From: Runella aurantiaca
Lineage (GTDB): Bacteria > Bacteroidota > Bacteroidia > Cytophagales > Spirosomataceae
Direction: 5' to 3'
Assembly: GCF_003339505.1 (NCBI RefSeq)
Contig: NZ_QPIW01000028.1
Coordinates: 1-64,000 of the forward strand
Length of the DNA: 64,000 bases
Under the pieces are notes generated by a model that was given only the letters and a program-made list of their open reading frames with translations, was not told the DNA's origin and did no database searches. Positions 36,519-46,200 of this stretch are shown here, piece after piece. The first letter of the stretch is position 1. Every line of letters starts with the position of its first letter. Both the position numbers and the translations under genes were made by a program.

Positions 36519-37355
36519 ATGAATCGTCGGGATTTTATTAAACAATCTGCCGTTTTGGGTACTGGTTTGGTACTGGCACCAAGCCTTTTTGCCGAAGCTA
36601 AAAAACTAAAAAACTTTGGGGTTCAACTATACAGCGTCCGCGACCTGATGCCAAAAGACCCGAAAGGGACAATGAAAAAACTCGCCGAACTGGGCTACAC
36701 GCAATTTGAAAGCTACGGAGGGCCTGATTTCTTGTGGGGCATGAGTCCATCGGAGTGCAAAACCTATTTGGGCGACTTGGGTGTCAAAATGATCAGTACT
36801 CACTTTGACATCAACAAAGATTTGGACAAAAATATTGAGCGGGGTGCCGAGGCAGGGCTCAAATACATGCTTTGCCCGTATATCGGTGCGCAAAAAACCA
36901 TCGATGCTTGGAAGAAAAAAGCCGACTTGTTCAACGAAGTGGGCGAAAAAGTCACCAAAGCAGGCATGAAATTTGGCTACCACAACCACGATTATTCGTT
37001 TAAACCCCTCGAAGGACAAATTCCACACGAAGTTTTACTCGCCAACACCGACCCTAAAAAAGTGATGTTTGAGTTGGATTTGTGCTGGGTTATCGCTTCG
37101 GGCCAAGATGCCGTTGCTCACCTCAACAAGTATGCAAATCGCTATGAACTCGTTCACATCAAAGACATGGTCAAAGAAGGTGGCAAAGTAGTTCAAAAAG
37201 ATTTCGGAAAAGGCTCCGTCGATTATCCAACCATCCTCAAGGCCGCCAAAAAGGCTGGTATCAAGTATTATATCGTAGAGCAGGAAGAATATCCCGTTTC
37301 CTCCATCGAAAGCATGAAAGTAGATGCCGAATGGATGAAGAAACTTTCCATCTAA
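36519..37355 (+). CDS. Tat-exported sugar phosphate isomerase/epimerase-like TIM-barrel protein
   Basis: A 278-residue protein of the xylose isomerase-like TIM-barrel superfamily. The N terminus MNRRDFIKQSAVLGTGLVLA has a twin-arginine type signal. The barrel shows GVQLYSVRDLM, AELGYTQFESYG, KFGYHNHDYSF, MFELDLCWVIASG, LVHIKDM and YYIVEQEEYP, with the His, Asp and Glu positions expected for a metal site. Exported paralogues of this group are abundant in Cytophagales; the substrate is unknown. The TTG at 36492 is rejected in favour of the ATG at 36519. Confidence 0.8.
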   Translation: MNRRDFIKQSAVLGTGLVLAPSLFAEAKKLKNFGVQLYSVRDLMPKDPKGTMKKLAELGYTQFESYGGPDFLWGMSPSECKTYLGDLGVKMISTHFDINKDLDKNIERGAEAGLKYMLCPYIGAQKTIDAWKKKADLFNEVGEKVTKAGMKFGYHNHDYSFKPLEGQIPHEVLLANTDPKKVMFELDLCWVIASGQDAVAHLNKYANRYELVHIKDMVKEGGKVVQKDFGKGSVDYPTILKAAKKAGIKYYIVEQEEYPVSSIESMKVDAEWMKKLSI

Positions 37356-37372
37356 GGACTTATTACTAAAAG

Positions 37373-37411
37373 AGAAAAGCGCGAAGAGGATTGTCCTTTT
37401 CGCGCTTTTTG
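37373..37411. terminator. Bidirectional intrinsic terminator
   Basis: Stem AAAAGCGCGAA/TTCGCGCTTTT (37375-37385 and 37399-37409) followed by T, between convergent genes. Confidence 0.7.
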
Positions 37412-37447
37412 GTATTTATCCATTCAACTTCAAAAACGAATAGCCAT

Positions 37448-38146
37448 TCATTCTTTTTGGGAAGCCCCTTCTCTGACCCCTGCTTCTGGTTTCAAAATGT
37501 ACACGTCCAACATAGCTTTTGGACGCGCCAAGTATTCACGGATTAAGGTCTTAATAGAATAGCCATTGGGGACATCCTGCGCGGCAAACCCAACGGCATT
37601 CAATCCTTCATGATCGGCGAGGTAAAGAGCGCGGGCATTGTGGAAGTTTTGCGAAATAACCGTTACGCGTTCTTGGCCATAAACTTCCCGACAGCGAATC
37701 ACCGAATCGTAGGTACGATACCCCGCCGTATCCAACAGCATGGCATCTTCGGGCACCCCAAGTTTGGTCAGGGCTTGTTTCATGGCTTTGGGTTCGTCGT
37801 AGGTTTCGGCCTCTTTGTTGCCGCTCAAAATCAGGTATTTTACTTTCCCCTCTTTAAATAAGCGCGCCGAAGCCTCCATACGATACCGAAAAAAGAGGTT
37901 TTCTTTGCCACGGGCTACGTACTTGCTTGTACCGAGCACCAAACCTACATCGTTGGAAGGCAAGGTGTTTATATCAAAAAAGACTTTCGAACGCGTCGTA
38001 TCTACTACAATCCAGTTGCATAACAATATTAACACAACGACGGAAAACACACTCCAGAAGCCCCCCTTGATGAGTTGTTTCACCAGTGAGACTTGCAGCT
38101 TTTTGGAGCGTCGTATCGCGTTAATATGCAGCAATCCTTCTTTCAT
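37448..38146 (-). CDS. SanA/YdcF-like DUF218 membrane protein
   Basis: A 232-residue protein with a transmembrane helix (residues about 30-48, FWSVFSVVVLILLCNWIVV) and a DUF218 domain of the SanA type: DVGLVLGTSKYVARG, FRYRMEASARLFKEGKVKYL, LILSGNKE, DTAGYRTYDSVIRCREVYG and ISQNFHNARALYLADHEGLN. SanA affects envelope permeability in E. coli, mechanism unknown. It starts 8 bp after the stop of the topoisomerase IV A gene, so the two form an operon. Confidence 0.82.
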   Translation of the reverse strand: MKEGLLHINAIRRSKKLQVSLVKQLIKGGFWSVFSVVVLILLCNWIVVDTTRSKVFFDINTLPSNDVGLVLGTSKYVARGKENLFFRYRMEASARLFKEGKVKYLILSGNKEAETYDEPKAMKQALTKLGVPEDAMLLDTAGYRTYDSVIRCREVYGQERVTVISQNFHNARALYLADHEGLNAVGFAAQDVPNGYSIKTLIREYLARPKAMLDVYILKPEAGVREGASQKE

Positions 38147-38154
38147 TTGATTGG

Positions 38155-40779
38155 TTAGAATAAACCTAACTGTCCATTTTCGTCGGTCGAAGATGCCTCG
38201 TCAGGGGCATCAGTTTCTTCTTCAAGCTCATTCTTAGGTTCTAAAATCGTAATAGTCGCTTTTTCAGCTTCTGGCAATGAGTCGATTTGTTTTACTTCTT
38301 TTACTTTTAGGCCCGACACTTTGTTACCCAATGCTTTCCACCCCCTCACGTCCACAAAGGCATCAAGTACCACAATCTCCTTTTGGGTTTCGGTTTTGCT
38401 TTTTTCAATCAGCAATTCCATCCGCGGATGGGCATCGAGCGAAACAAAAATAAGCTTCGAGCCCTTGGTATCTCCAATAAAAGAAAACTTCTTGTCAACG
38501 GTACTCGTTTCAATTTTAAACCTTTTGGCAAAATAGCTTTTTTGGGTTGCTTCAAAATAAACCGCCGTGATGGGACGGTCGGGCAAAAACTTCTCAATTT
38601 GGAGAATGTCTTTGGGTTCGTACCGGTTGGTCAGGTCATAGGTCGTCAGCTCGTACGTCCCTTCCTTGTATAAAACCAAAATCAAATCTCCGTTGTCAAA
38701 ATTGCCCAAATACCGACCTCGGTCGTCGCGATTCAGGCGTCCCAACACGCTGTCGTACCATAAATCTACGCCACCAAGGGTTGATGCTCCCGCCGATTTA
38801 AAGGCTATTTTACGAACGGGGTACTTTGTCAACACATTTCCCATGGCCGAGCGGTTTTTAATCGCCAGTTGGGAAAAATTAAAATCAAAAAGTTTGATAC
38901 GCGCCGTACTTTGCGCCGTCAGGCTGACCGTAATCACCTCTGCTTCGCCGTTGTCATTGGCCGTAAAATAGGTAATCTTAGATTTAGGCGTTCCGAGGGT
39001 CACGTCATATTCTTTGTCGCGGGTGATTCCCGTCACCACAAAACGTTTGGCGTAGCTAGCCCCCGATTTTCCGTCCAAATAAGTGACATTGTATACTTTG
39101 CGCTCATCATTTTTCTTGAACACAGCCACGTAGATAATGTCTTTTCCGACAAACACTTTTTCGGTAATGCGTACGACCTTGTATTTTCCATCGCGACGGA
39201 AGATAATCACGTCGTCGATGTCGGAGCAATCCATCACGTACTCATCTTTCTTCAAGCCATAGCCTACAAAGCCTTCTTCTCGGTTTACGTACAACTTTTG
39301 GTTGGCCGCCGCCACAACGGTCGCGGCAATGGTATTGAACGAACGGATTTCGGTACGGCGTTGGCGGTTTTTGCTGTGTTTCTTCAGTAAGTCTTTGTAA
39401 TAGGCAATGGCAAAACGCGTCAAATTGGCCAGATTATCCTCTACTTCTTTCAGTTCCTCTTCCAGCTTCCGCATGGCTTCTTCTGCCTTAAAGCCATCAT
39501 ATTTCGAAATCCGCTTGATGCGCAGTTCAGTCAACCGCAAAATATCTTCTTCGGTTATTTCACGGTAAAAATCGGCTTTAAAAGGCGTCAGGCCAGCGTC
39601 GATGGTTTGAATGACGGCCTCAAAAGTCTCGCATTCTTCAATGTCACGATAAATTCGGTTTTCAATGAAAATTTTCTCCAGCGAGCTGTAAAGCAGCTTT
39701 TCTTTCAACTCAAAGCGCCTGATTTCCAGCTCCCTTTTGAGTAGATTTACGGTCTGGTCATTACAAACACTTAATATTTCGGATACCGTTACAAAATGCG
39801 GTCGATCCGCGATAATGATACAGGCGTTGGGTGAAATACTCACTTCACACTCCGTAAATGCGTACAGAGCATCAATGGTAATATCGGGCGAGACGTTGGG
39901 GGCCAAATGCACCAATACTTCAACGTCTTTCGAGGTCAAATCTTCTACTTTCCGTATCTTAATCTTCCCTTCATCATTGGCTTTGATGATGGAGTCTTTG
40001 ATGGAGGTTGTGGTCGTACTAAACGGAATTTCGCGAATAATGAGCGTTTTCTTATCCAGCTCTTCAATCTTGGCCCGCACCCGCACTTTACCACCGCGCA
40101 AGCCGTCGTTGTAATTCGTAATGTCAATTTGCCCACCCGTTGGAAAATCGGGGTATAACTGAATCGGTTGGCCTTTGAGCAACGCAATCGAGGCTTCTAC
40201 CAATTCAATAAAGTTGTGCGGTAAAATCTTGGTCGAAAGCCCTACCGCGATTCCTTCCACCCCCGTTGCCAAAAGCAATGGAAACTTAACGGGTAGCGTG
40301 ACGGGTTCGCGCTTACGACCGTCGTAGCTCAACTGCCATTCGGTCGTGTCATCGTTGAAAATAACATCATTACCAAACTTCGAAAGCCTTACTTCAATGT
40401 AACGAGGAGCGGCGGCACTGTCGCCCGTACGAATATCCCCCCAGTTTCCCTGCGTGTCAAAAATCAATTCTTTTTGACCCATATTGACGATGGCCTCGTT
40501 GATGGAGGCATCGCCGTGTGGGTGGTATTGCATGGTGGCTCCGATGACGTTGGCCACTTTGTTAAAGCGCCCGTCGTCCATTTCCCGCAAAGCGTGCAAA
40601 ATTCTCCGCTGAACCGGTTTAAGGCCGTCTTCAATTGCGGGCACTGCGCGCTCCAGAATTACGTAGGAGGCATAATCCAAAAACCAATTTTGGTACATAT
40701 CCCCCACATCCGACTGAGTATGGAGGGCATCTTTCTTAGGGCGTTTGTCTTCAGGTAAGGTTTCGTTGATTTCGCTCAT
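38155..40779 (-). CDS. parC: DNA topoisomerase IV subunit A (ParC-like)
   Basis: An 874-residue type IIA topoisomerase A subunit. The catalytic tyrosine is Tyr127 in AAAPRYIEVRL; the N-terminal domain also has [19 protein letters not shown] and GNWGDIRTGD. The C-terminal region differs from GyrA and lacks an obvious GyrA box, and a separate gyrA is present at 22.3-24.8 kb, so topoisomerase IV (chromosome decatenation) is the likely role. The C terminus is acidic. The partner subunit gene is not in the window. Followed immediately by the SanA-like gene. Confidence 0.88.
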   Translation of the reverse strand: MSEINETLPEDKRPKKDALHTQSDVGDMYQNWFLDYASYVILERAVPAIEDGLKPVQRRILHALREMDDGRFNKVANVIGATMQYHPHGDASINEAIVNMGQKELIFDTQGNWGDIRTGDSAAAPRYIEVRLSKFGNDVIFNDDTTEWQLSYDGRKREPVTLPVKFPLLLATGVEGIAVGLSTKILPHNFIELVEASIALLKGQPIQLYPDFPTGGQIDITNYNDGLRGGKVRVRAKIEELDKKTLIIREIPFSTTTTSIKDSIIKANDEGKIKIRKVEDLTSKDVEVLVHLAPNVSPDITIDALYAFTECEVSISPNACIIIADRPHFVTVSEILSVCNDQTVNLLKRELEIRRFELKEKLLYSSLEKIFIENRIYRDIEECETFEAVIQTIDAGLTPFKADFYREITEEDILRLTELRIKRISKYDGFKAEEAMRKLEEELKEVEDNLANLTRFAIAYYKDLLKKHSKNRQRRTEIRSFNTIAATVVAAANQKLYVNREEGFVGYGLKKDEYVMDCSDIDDVIIFRRDGKYKVVRITEKVFVGKDIIYVAVFKKNDERKVYNVTYLDGKSGASYAKRFVVTGITRDKEYDVTLGTPKSKITYFTANDNGEAEVITVSLTAQSTARIKLFDFNFSQLAIKNRSAMGNVLTKYPVRKIAFKSAGASTLGGVDLWYDSVLGRLNRDDRGRYLGNFDNGDLILVLYKEGTYELTTYDLTNRYEPKDILQIEKFLPDRPITAVYFEATQKSYFAKRFKIETSTVDKKFSFIGDTKGSKLIFVSLDAHPRMELLIEKSKTETQKEIVVLDAFVDVRGWKALGNKVSGLKVKEVKQIDSLPEAEKATITILEPKNELEEETDAPDEASSTDENGQLGLF

Positions 40780-40917
40780 TGTCTTTTACTGCGTGATTTG
40801 GGGTTTTCGGTTTTGCAAAAAAATGGCTTCTTATCTTCCGCTCTCCCCACGGAATTGCCCGCAAATCACAAAAATTTAAAACGTAAATATACAAAAAAAA
40901 GGCGTTAAAATTTGAAT

Positions 40918-41799
40918 TTAGACCCACTCAATCCCCTTTTTAAGCAATAAAATTGTTTGCCCCTCAGGAGTGTCTGGCAGTGGGTGATAATCGTAAATCC
41001 AACGCGCCAAAGGCGGCAAACTCATCAAAATAGATTCCGTACGGCCGCCCGTTTCCAGTCCGAATTTTGTACCTCGGTCCCATGCCAAATTAAATTCGGC
41101 ATATCTTCCCCGACGTACCAACTGCCATTCTTTTTCGGCTTCGGTAAAAGGGATGTCTTTATTTTTTAACATCAGGTGCGTATACGTCGGAGCAAAGGTT
41201 TCTCCCACGGCCTGCACAAAACGAAAAAGGCTCTCTTTGTCTTCCGACTTCTGATAATCAAAAAAGATACCTCCCACGCCACGCGTTTCCTGACGGTGGG
41301 GGATGTAGAAATAATCATCCGCCCATTTTTTAAATCGAGGATAGTAATGAGGGTCATGTTTATCGCAAGTGGCTTTCAATTGTTGGTGAAACCAACGGGC
41401 ATCTTCTTCCACCACGTAATGCGGCGTCAGGTCAATGCCTCCGCCAAACCAACTCACCCCGTTTGACATTTCAAAATAGCGCACATTCATGTGAATAATC
41501 GGCACTTTCGGACTATTTGGGTGCATCACAATCGATACGCCCGTGGCAAAGTAATCGGCCTGCTCGGTCAGGTTCATCTGGCGCATGAGTGCTTCGGAAG
41601 TTTGGCCCTGCACGGCCGAAAAGTTAACGCCTCCTTTTTCGATGATGTTTCCATTTTCGAGCACCCGTGAGCGACCGCCACCGCCGCTGTGGTGTTCCCA
41701 TTTATCTTCTTTGAATTTCCCCAAGCCGTCGGCGGTTTCGAGGGCTTGACAAATCGTATCTTGTAAATGTTGAAAGTAAGTGGCAATCGTATCGCGCAT
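40918..41799 (-). CDS. hemF: Oxygen-dependent coproporphyrinogen III oxidase
   Basis: A 293-residue enzyme of heme synthesis that decarboxylates coproporphyrinogen III to protoporphyrinogen IX using O2. Signatures: GGGGRSRVLENGNIIEKGGV, WFGGGIDLTPHYV, HYYPRFKKWADDYFYIPHR and the C-terminal GRRTES-like GGRTESILMSLPPLARW. Length is standard. It is the last gene of a minus-strand run rnhA - trmN6-like - hemF with gaps of 14 and 33 bp. Indicates aerobic heme synthesis. Confidence 0.95.
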   Translation of the reverse strand: MRDTIATYFQHLQDTICQALETADGLGKFKEDKWEHHSGGGGRSRVLENGNIIEKGGVNFSAVQGQTSEALMRQMNLTEQADYFATGVSIVMHPNSPKVPIIHMNVRYFEMSNGVSWFGGGIDLTPHYVVEEDARWFHQQLKATCDKHDPHYYPRFKKWADDYFYIPHRQETRGVGGIFFDYQKSEDKESLFRFVQAVGETFAPTYTHLMLKNKDIPFTEAEKEWQLVRRGRYAEFNLAWDRGTKFGLETGGRTESILMSLPPLARWIYDYHPLPDTPEGQTILLLKKGIEWV

Positions 41800-41832
41800 G
41801 AATTGTAGTATTGGGGTGGTTTTGATTAACTC

Positions 41833-42573
41833 CTAAAAAATCAAGTAGTATTCTTTCAATAAAGTTCGAAACTCTTCAGAATAGCTCCCATCAAGGTGGT
41901 GAATATAGAGAGATTCGAGAATAGATTCGGTATGATGACGCTCAAAAGTAGTAATCATTCGAAAAAGCGGCTTATCGGGCCGTTGAAAAACCCGCAATTG
42001 ACGGGTCGGCCAGAGTCCTGCACTCGCGGCAATCTCCGTCAACAATTGGGTTTCATACGCGGGTAAAAGTACCACAAAACGTCCCTCTACTGCCAATAAC
42101 CGCGCCACCGAATCCACCAACTCCTCTAAAGAAAGCGTATCGGTATGCAACGCCCGATTGCGCGCGGCCGACGGCGACCGTAGATGATTGGCAAAAAACG
42201 GAGGATTGCTGATAATCAGGTCGTAGTCTGAAAAGTTTGAAGTCAGATTTTCATTTTCCCTCGGCCAATCCTGAATCGCCGTATGATGCACCGCTATTCT
42301 CTCTACAAAAGGGCTTTGCGCCACATTATCAACGGCTTGCAAGTAGTTTTGTTCCTCGATTTCTACCGCGTCAATGCGCATCAAAGGGTTTCGTTGGGCC
42401 GCCATCAACGCCAGCAGACCAGTTCCAGTCCCAATGTCCAAAGCGCGTGTCGCCCCCGTTACCTTTACGTATGCACCCAAAATACAGGCTTCGGTGCAGA
42501 CCTTCAACGCACTGCGGTCGTGCCAAACGGTAAACTGTTTAAATCGAAAATAGGGAGCAGGAGTTCTTGGCAT
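41833..42573 (-). CDS. tRNA1(Val) (adenine(37)-N6)-methyltransferase-like protein
   Basis: A 246-residue class I methyltransferase with SAM motif ALDIGTGTGLLALMAAQ, acidic loop AVEIEEQNYLQA and the N6-adenine catalytic motif IISNPPFFANHL. This is the TrmN6/YfiC pattern: base N6-methylation at A37 of tRNA-Val in E. coli. The N terminus FRFKQFTVWHDRSALKVCTE is typical. Lies 14 bp after rnhA and 33 bp before hemF. Confidence 0.88.
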   Translation of the reverse strand: MPRTPAPYFRFKQFTVWHDRSALKVCTEACILGAYVKVTGATRALDIGTGTGLLALMAAQRNPLMRIDAVEIEEQNYLQAVDNVAQSPFVERIAVHHTAIQDWPRENENLTSNFSDYDLIISNPPFFANHLRSPSAARNRALHTDTLSLEELVDSVARLLAVEGRFVVLLPAYETQLLTEIAASAGLWPTRQLRVFQRPDKPLFRMITTFERHHTESILESLYIHHLDGSYSEEFRTLLKEYYLIF

Positions 42574-42587
42574 GGGTGATTAGGCGG

Positions 42588-43220
42588 TTACTTGCGCCCA
42601 AAATCTGCCGGATTCTCTCCCCAATATTCCGTTTCCCATTTCAAAATCTGATTGGTAAATTTATTTTTGGAGAGCCATTCTTCGGCGCGTTGGAGCAGTT
42701 CAAAGATTTGCTTGTTGGCGGGGGTTACTTCAAGTTTAGTGTTGGCATGTTTACGTTTTATCCAACTGATAGCAGTGCGAGAATCCGAATAAATCGGTAG
42801 ATTACTTTGGTGTTTTTGTAGATAGGCCAGCCCGTGGACAATCGCCAAAAACTCCCCGATGTTGTTCGTTCCATCCCGAAACGGGCCTTGATGAAATATT
42901 TTTTGTCCCGTGCGGAGGTACACCCCTTGGTATTCTACATCGCCCGTTGCGGTGTTCCAAGCGGCATCTACCGCAATACTTTCAAGGTTGGGATTGCCAA
43001 TGTTGGCAGGGGCTTCTTTGAGCGGTGCTTTGGCCGTTTTGGGTGAAATAAAAGCCCAATAATTTTCTTTCAGGGCTTCTTCTGCCTCCTTAATGGTGTC
43101 AAATGACTTAAATTTAGCTTCAGGAAAACCCTTGATTTGGGCCTCACAGTCGGTCCAGTCCGTAAACACACCTCGTTTACGTCCTTCCCACACGACATAA
43201 TATTTTTGTTTTTTAGCCAT
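42588..43220 (-). CDS. rnhA: Ribonuclease HI with N-terminal viroplasmin domain
   Basis: A 210-residue protein: an N-terminal viroplasmin (caulimovirus-type, hybrid-binding) domain, residues about 1-50 (YYVVWEGRKRGVFTDWTDCE, SFDTIKEAEEAL), a linker, and an RNase H domain from about residue 77 with the acidic catalytic residues in SIAVDAAWN, NNIGEFLAI and IYSDSRTA. It cleaves RNA in RNA-DNA hybrids. First gene of the minus-strand run with the tRNA methyltransferase and hemF. Confidence 0.92.
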   Translation of the reverse strand: MAKKQKYYVVWEGRKRGVFTDWTDCEAQIKGFPEAKFKSFDTIKEAEEALKENYWAFISPKTAKAPLKEAPANIGNPNLESIAVDAAWNTATGDVEYQGVYLRTGQKIFHQGPFRDGTNNIGEFLAIVHGLAYLQKHQSNLPIYSDSRTAISWIKRKHANTKLEVTPANKQIFELLQRAEEWLSKNKFTNQILKWETEYWGENPADFGRK

Positions 43221-43344
43221 GCCACAAACTTACAAAAGTGCGGGTAAAAAAAGTGAATATGGGCTTTTAATCGTAGTCTATTCTTAGTGTTCGTTCGTAC
43301 ACTATACTACCAAACGAAAGAAAATTAACCACTGCACAACCTAC

Positions 43345-44376
43345 ATGAAATCTATTTTCTGTACTGCATTAGCCTTTTTATCCCTTGGCGCTTATGCCCA
43401 AAAGGGAGTTGTACTGACGGACAAATCTGCGGATAAAAAAGTGGAAGTCTCCATTGATGGCAAACCGTTCACGAATTATTTTTACCCTGGCCCTTCCGTC
43501 CTCAAAAAAGCCGTATTGTATCCTCTACTCACGGCCCAAGGCACCAACATTACCCGCGGATGGCCGCTTGACCCTCGTCCGGGTGAGCGCGTTGACCACC
43601 CTCACCACGTAGGCATGTGGCTCAACTATGAAGCCGTCAACGGGCACGATTTCTGGAACAACTCTCTGACCCCTCCCAGCTCAAAAGGAACCTACGGCAC
43701 GATAGTACACACGGGCATCAAAAGCCTGAAAAGTGGCAAAAAACAGGGTGAATTGACCGTAACGGCCGACTGGCTTGACAAAAACGGCGGCCTGATGCTG
43801 ACCGAAACCACCACCTACGTATTCAGCGGCGACGCCACCACCCGCACCGTGGATCGCATCACCACCCTCACGGCCAAAACTGACCTTGTCACTTTCAAAG
43901 ACGTGAAAGATGGGATGTTTGCGATTCGGGTGGCCCGTCAATTGGAGCATCCTTCCAAAAGCCCCGAGGTATTTACGGATGCGTCGGGAGTGGCCACAAA
44001 AGTACCGGTGATGGACAACACTGGCGTATCGGGCAGTTACCGCAACAGCGAGGGCATTGAAGGCGAAGAGGTATGGAGCAAACGCGCCCGTTGGTGTAAT
44101 TTGCGCGGAACAATGGGCAACGAAACCGTTAACCTAGTAATCCTCGACCACCCCAAAAACGCGGGTTATCCTACCTACTGGCACGCCCGGGGTTACGGGC
44201 TTTTTGCGGCCAACCCCCTCGGAATGAAGGTGTTCAGCCAAGGAAAAGAAGAAATGAACCTCCAACTCAAAAACGGCGAGTCAACCACCTTCCGTTACCG
44301 CACCGTGATTGCCTCTGAGACACTATCAGACGACAAAATCAATCAGATTGCCGCTGATTTTGGCAAAGTTAAGTAG
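43345..44376 (+). CDS. PmoA/DUF6807 family secreted protein
   Basis: A 343-residue exported protein with a signal peptide (to about residue 19, GAYAQKG). The body matches the PmoA/DUF6807 family, named for a loose link with methane oxygenase but found widely in Bacteroidota near sugar-metabolism genes: YFYPGPSVLKKAVLYPLLTA, RPGERVDHPHHVGMWLNYEA, WSKRARWCNLRG and TYWHARGYGLFAANPLG. Probably a periplasmic beta-sandwich protein acting on or binding carbohydrate. No link to methane oxidation is implied. Confidence 0.8.
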   Translation: MKSIFCTALAFLSLGAYAQKGVVLTDKSADKKVEVSIDGKPFTNYFYPGPSVLKKAVLYPLLTAQGTNITRGWPLDPRPGERVDHPHHVGMWLNYEAVNGHDFWNNSLTPPSSKGTYGTIVHTGIKSLKSGKKQGELTVTADWLDKNGGLMLTETTTYVFSGDATTRTVDRITTLTAKTDLVTFKDVKDGMFAIRVARQLEHPSKSPEVFTDASGVATKVPVMDNTGVSGSYRNSEGIEGEEVWSKRARWCNLRGTMGNETVNLVILDHPKNAGYPTYWHARGYGLFAANPLGMKVFSQGKEEMNLQLKNGESTTFRYRTVIASETLSDDKINQIAADFGKVK

Positions 44377-44460
44377 CGATTTGTAGCCCATACTAGACCA
44401 ATCTGCCCTCAGTTTGTGGCAAGCTTAAAAGACAACACCCGACAAATCCAAAAGTAACCA

Positions 44461-45996
44461 ATGACGAAAGTTTTAGATCTTAATTATACAGACGCAAGGC
44501 TGTTTTTTCTCAAAGAAGAAAGTTATTTCAACTTTGACTTACCCCACTATTTTGTTTTTGGAAATTTACTTCAATTGGTTTCTAATCAACTCAACGGGCA
44601 AGGCATTTCAACTTTTTACTCAACAACTCATCAAGGCGGACAAACCACAAGGCATTTCCCAGCAGAATATGAAGACGTAAACTACAAGTTTCTTAATAAC
44701 AAAGACGGAAAATTTGCTTGGCGACCATTTCAACTAATTCACCCAGCTCTTTACGTTTCACTCGTCAATAAAATCACGGAGCAAGAAAATTGGAATGCTA
44801 TCATTAGTCGATTTACTCAATTTCAAGCAAACCCCAAAATAAGATGTTACAGCATTCCTATTCGTTCTGACACAGACCAATCAGACAAAGCAACATCGGT
44901 AGGACAATGGTGGCAAACAATAGAACAACAATCCTTGGAATTGGCACTAAAATATGAATACGTTTTACATATTGATATATCGGATTGTTACGGTTCTATT
45001 TATACACATTCCATTCCTTGGGCAATTCATACGAAAACAACAGCTAAAGCACAACGGAAAAATTTTCAACTTGTTGGAAACGTAATTGACAAGCATTTAC
45101 AAGATATGTCTTACGGACAGACAAATGGAATTCCCCAAGGAAGTGTTTTGATGGACTTTATCGCTGAAATGGTTCTTGGTTTTACAGATTTAGAACTTTC
45201 GGACAAAATTCAGCAAGACAATATACAGGATTATGAAATAATAAGGTATCGAGATGATTATCGGATTTTTTCAAATAATCCACAGACTGCTGAACACATA
45301 ACAAAACTATTGACAGAAATTTTGATAGAGCTTGGAATGCGATTGAACGCACAAAAAACTATTGTATCAAACAATGTCATTAAAAACTCTTTAAAGTCGG
45401 ATAAATTATATTGGATTTCTTCAAAAAAGGGCGCAAAAAGTATTCAAGAACATTTATTGATTATTCACAAGCTATCCGAAGAACACCCGAATTCTGGAAG
45501 TTTATCAAAAGCTTTGAGTAAATTTTACAATAGAATAAAAGGCATATCAGAAACCTATCAAAATATAACAGTCTTGGTAAGCATTTTGGTTGACATAATG
45601 TTTAAGAACCCAAGAACATACCCAATAGCTTCCGCGATTCTTAGCAAACTACTTTCACTTATTCTTGACAACAATAAAAAGAACGATTTACTAAATCTTA
45701 TTTACCAACGGTTTGAAAAAATACCAAATACTGGGCACATTAAGATTTGGCTTCAAAGACTTACAATTAAACTTGACAGGCAAAGACAATACTCAGAAAA
45801 GCTCTGTGAAAAGGTAAATGTTCCTGCATTGCAAATTTGGAATTCTGATTGGTTAGAGAATAACCTAAAAAACATTATTGAGCAGACACCAATTATTGAC
45901 GAAGCCATAATTGCAGGTATAGATGTAGTAATTACAAGCGAAGAAATTGAATTGTTCAAAACTGAATATGACTATTCAGAACAGACAGCAGAATAA
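44461..45996 (+). CDS. Stand-alone reverse transcriptase, defence-associated-like (unknown group)
   Basis: A 511-residue RNA-directed DNA polymerase. The palm motifs are complete: motif A VLHIDISDCYGSIYTHSI with Asp172, motif B GIPQGS (223-228), motif C YRDD (263-266, catalytic Asp265/Asp266), motif D LGMRLNAQKT (291-300). The N terminus has FFLKEESYFNFDLPHYF. Residues about 325-511 are helical, with no maturase, endonuclease or integrase domain, unlike group II intron enzymes; there is no retron msr/msd visible. This is the layout of Abi/DRT-type RTs, which protect against phages; assignment to a numbered group was not possible. AT-rich relative to neighbours. Confidence 0.82.
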   Translation: MTKVLDLNYTDARLFFLKEESYFNFDLPHYFVFGNLLQLVSNQLNGQGISTFYSTTHQGGQTTRHFPAEYEDVNYKFLNNKDGKFAWRPFQLIHPALYVSLVNKITEQENWNAIISRFTQFQANPKIRCYSIPIRSDTDQSDKATSVGQWWQTIEQQSLELALKYEYVLHIDISDCYGSIYTHSIPWAIHTKTTAKAQRKNFQLVGNVIDKHLQDMSYGQTNGIPQGSVLMDFIAEMVLGFTDLELSDKIQQDNIQDYEIIRYRDDYRIFSNNPQTAEHITKLLTEILIELGMRLNAQKTIVSNNVIKNSLKSDKLYWISSKKGAKSIQEHLLIIHKLSEEHPNSGSLSKALSKFYNRIKGISETYQNITVLVSILVDIMFKNPRTYPIASAILSKLLSLILDNNKKNDLLNLIYQRFEKIPNTGHIKIWLQRLTIKLDRQRQYSEKLCEKVNVPALQIWNSDWLENNLKNIIEQTPIIDEAIIAGIDVVITSEEIELFKTEYDYSEQTAE

Positions 45997-46002
45997 AAAA
46001 CC

Positions 46003-46036
46003 AGCCCATAATAAAGCAAAACCGTTATTATGGGCT
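46003..46036 (+). terminator. Hairpin after the reverse transcriptase
   Basis: Perfect 12-bp stem AGCCCATAATAA/TTATTATGGGCT with a 10-nt loop, 7 bp after the stop. There is no T tract, so it could be a weak terminator or part of a structured RNA. Confidence 0.5.
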
Positions 46037-46200
46037 GACATGCTTCGAATGAACAGTAGCGATGGAAGTCAGTCACTTATCCAAGACCCGAAACATTAGT
46101 CATCAGCATAAAAGGCCGCCATCGGTAACAAACTCGAATAACACTGTTTCTATATTTGGAAACAATGGCTACTACCTTTATGGCATTAAACAAGGCAATA

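Noticed and set aside
43345-44376. Methane monooxygenase subunit (PmoA)
   Set aside because: The family name is historical; the protein is a secreted DUF6807 protein, not a copper membrane monooxygenase.
44461-45996. Group II intron or retron interpretation of the reverse transcriptase
   Set aside because: No maturase (X) or HNH domain, no intron RNA ends recognised, and no msr/msd-like inverted repeat upstream of the gene.
46050-46200. HigB toxin upstream of the HigA-like gene
   Set aside because: All three frames were read; the only open stretch (about 38 codons ending at 46210) shows no similarity to HigB and has no start codon.
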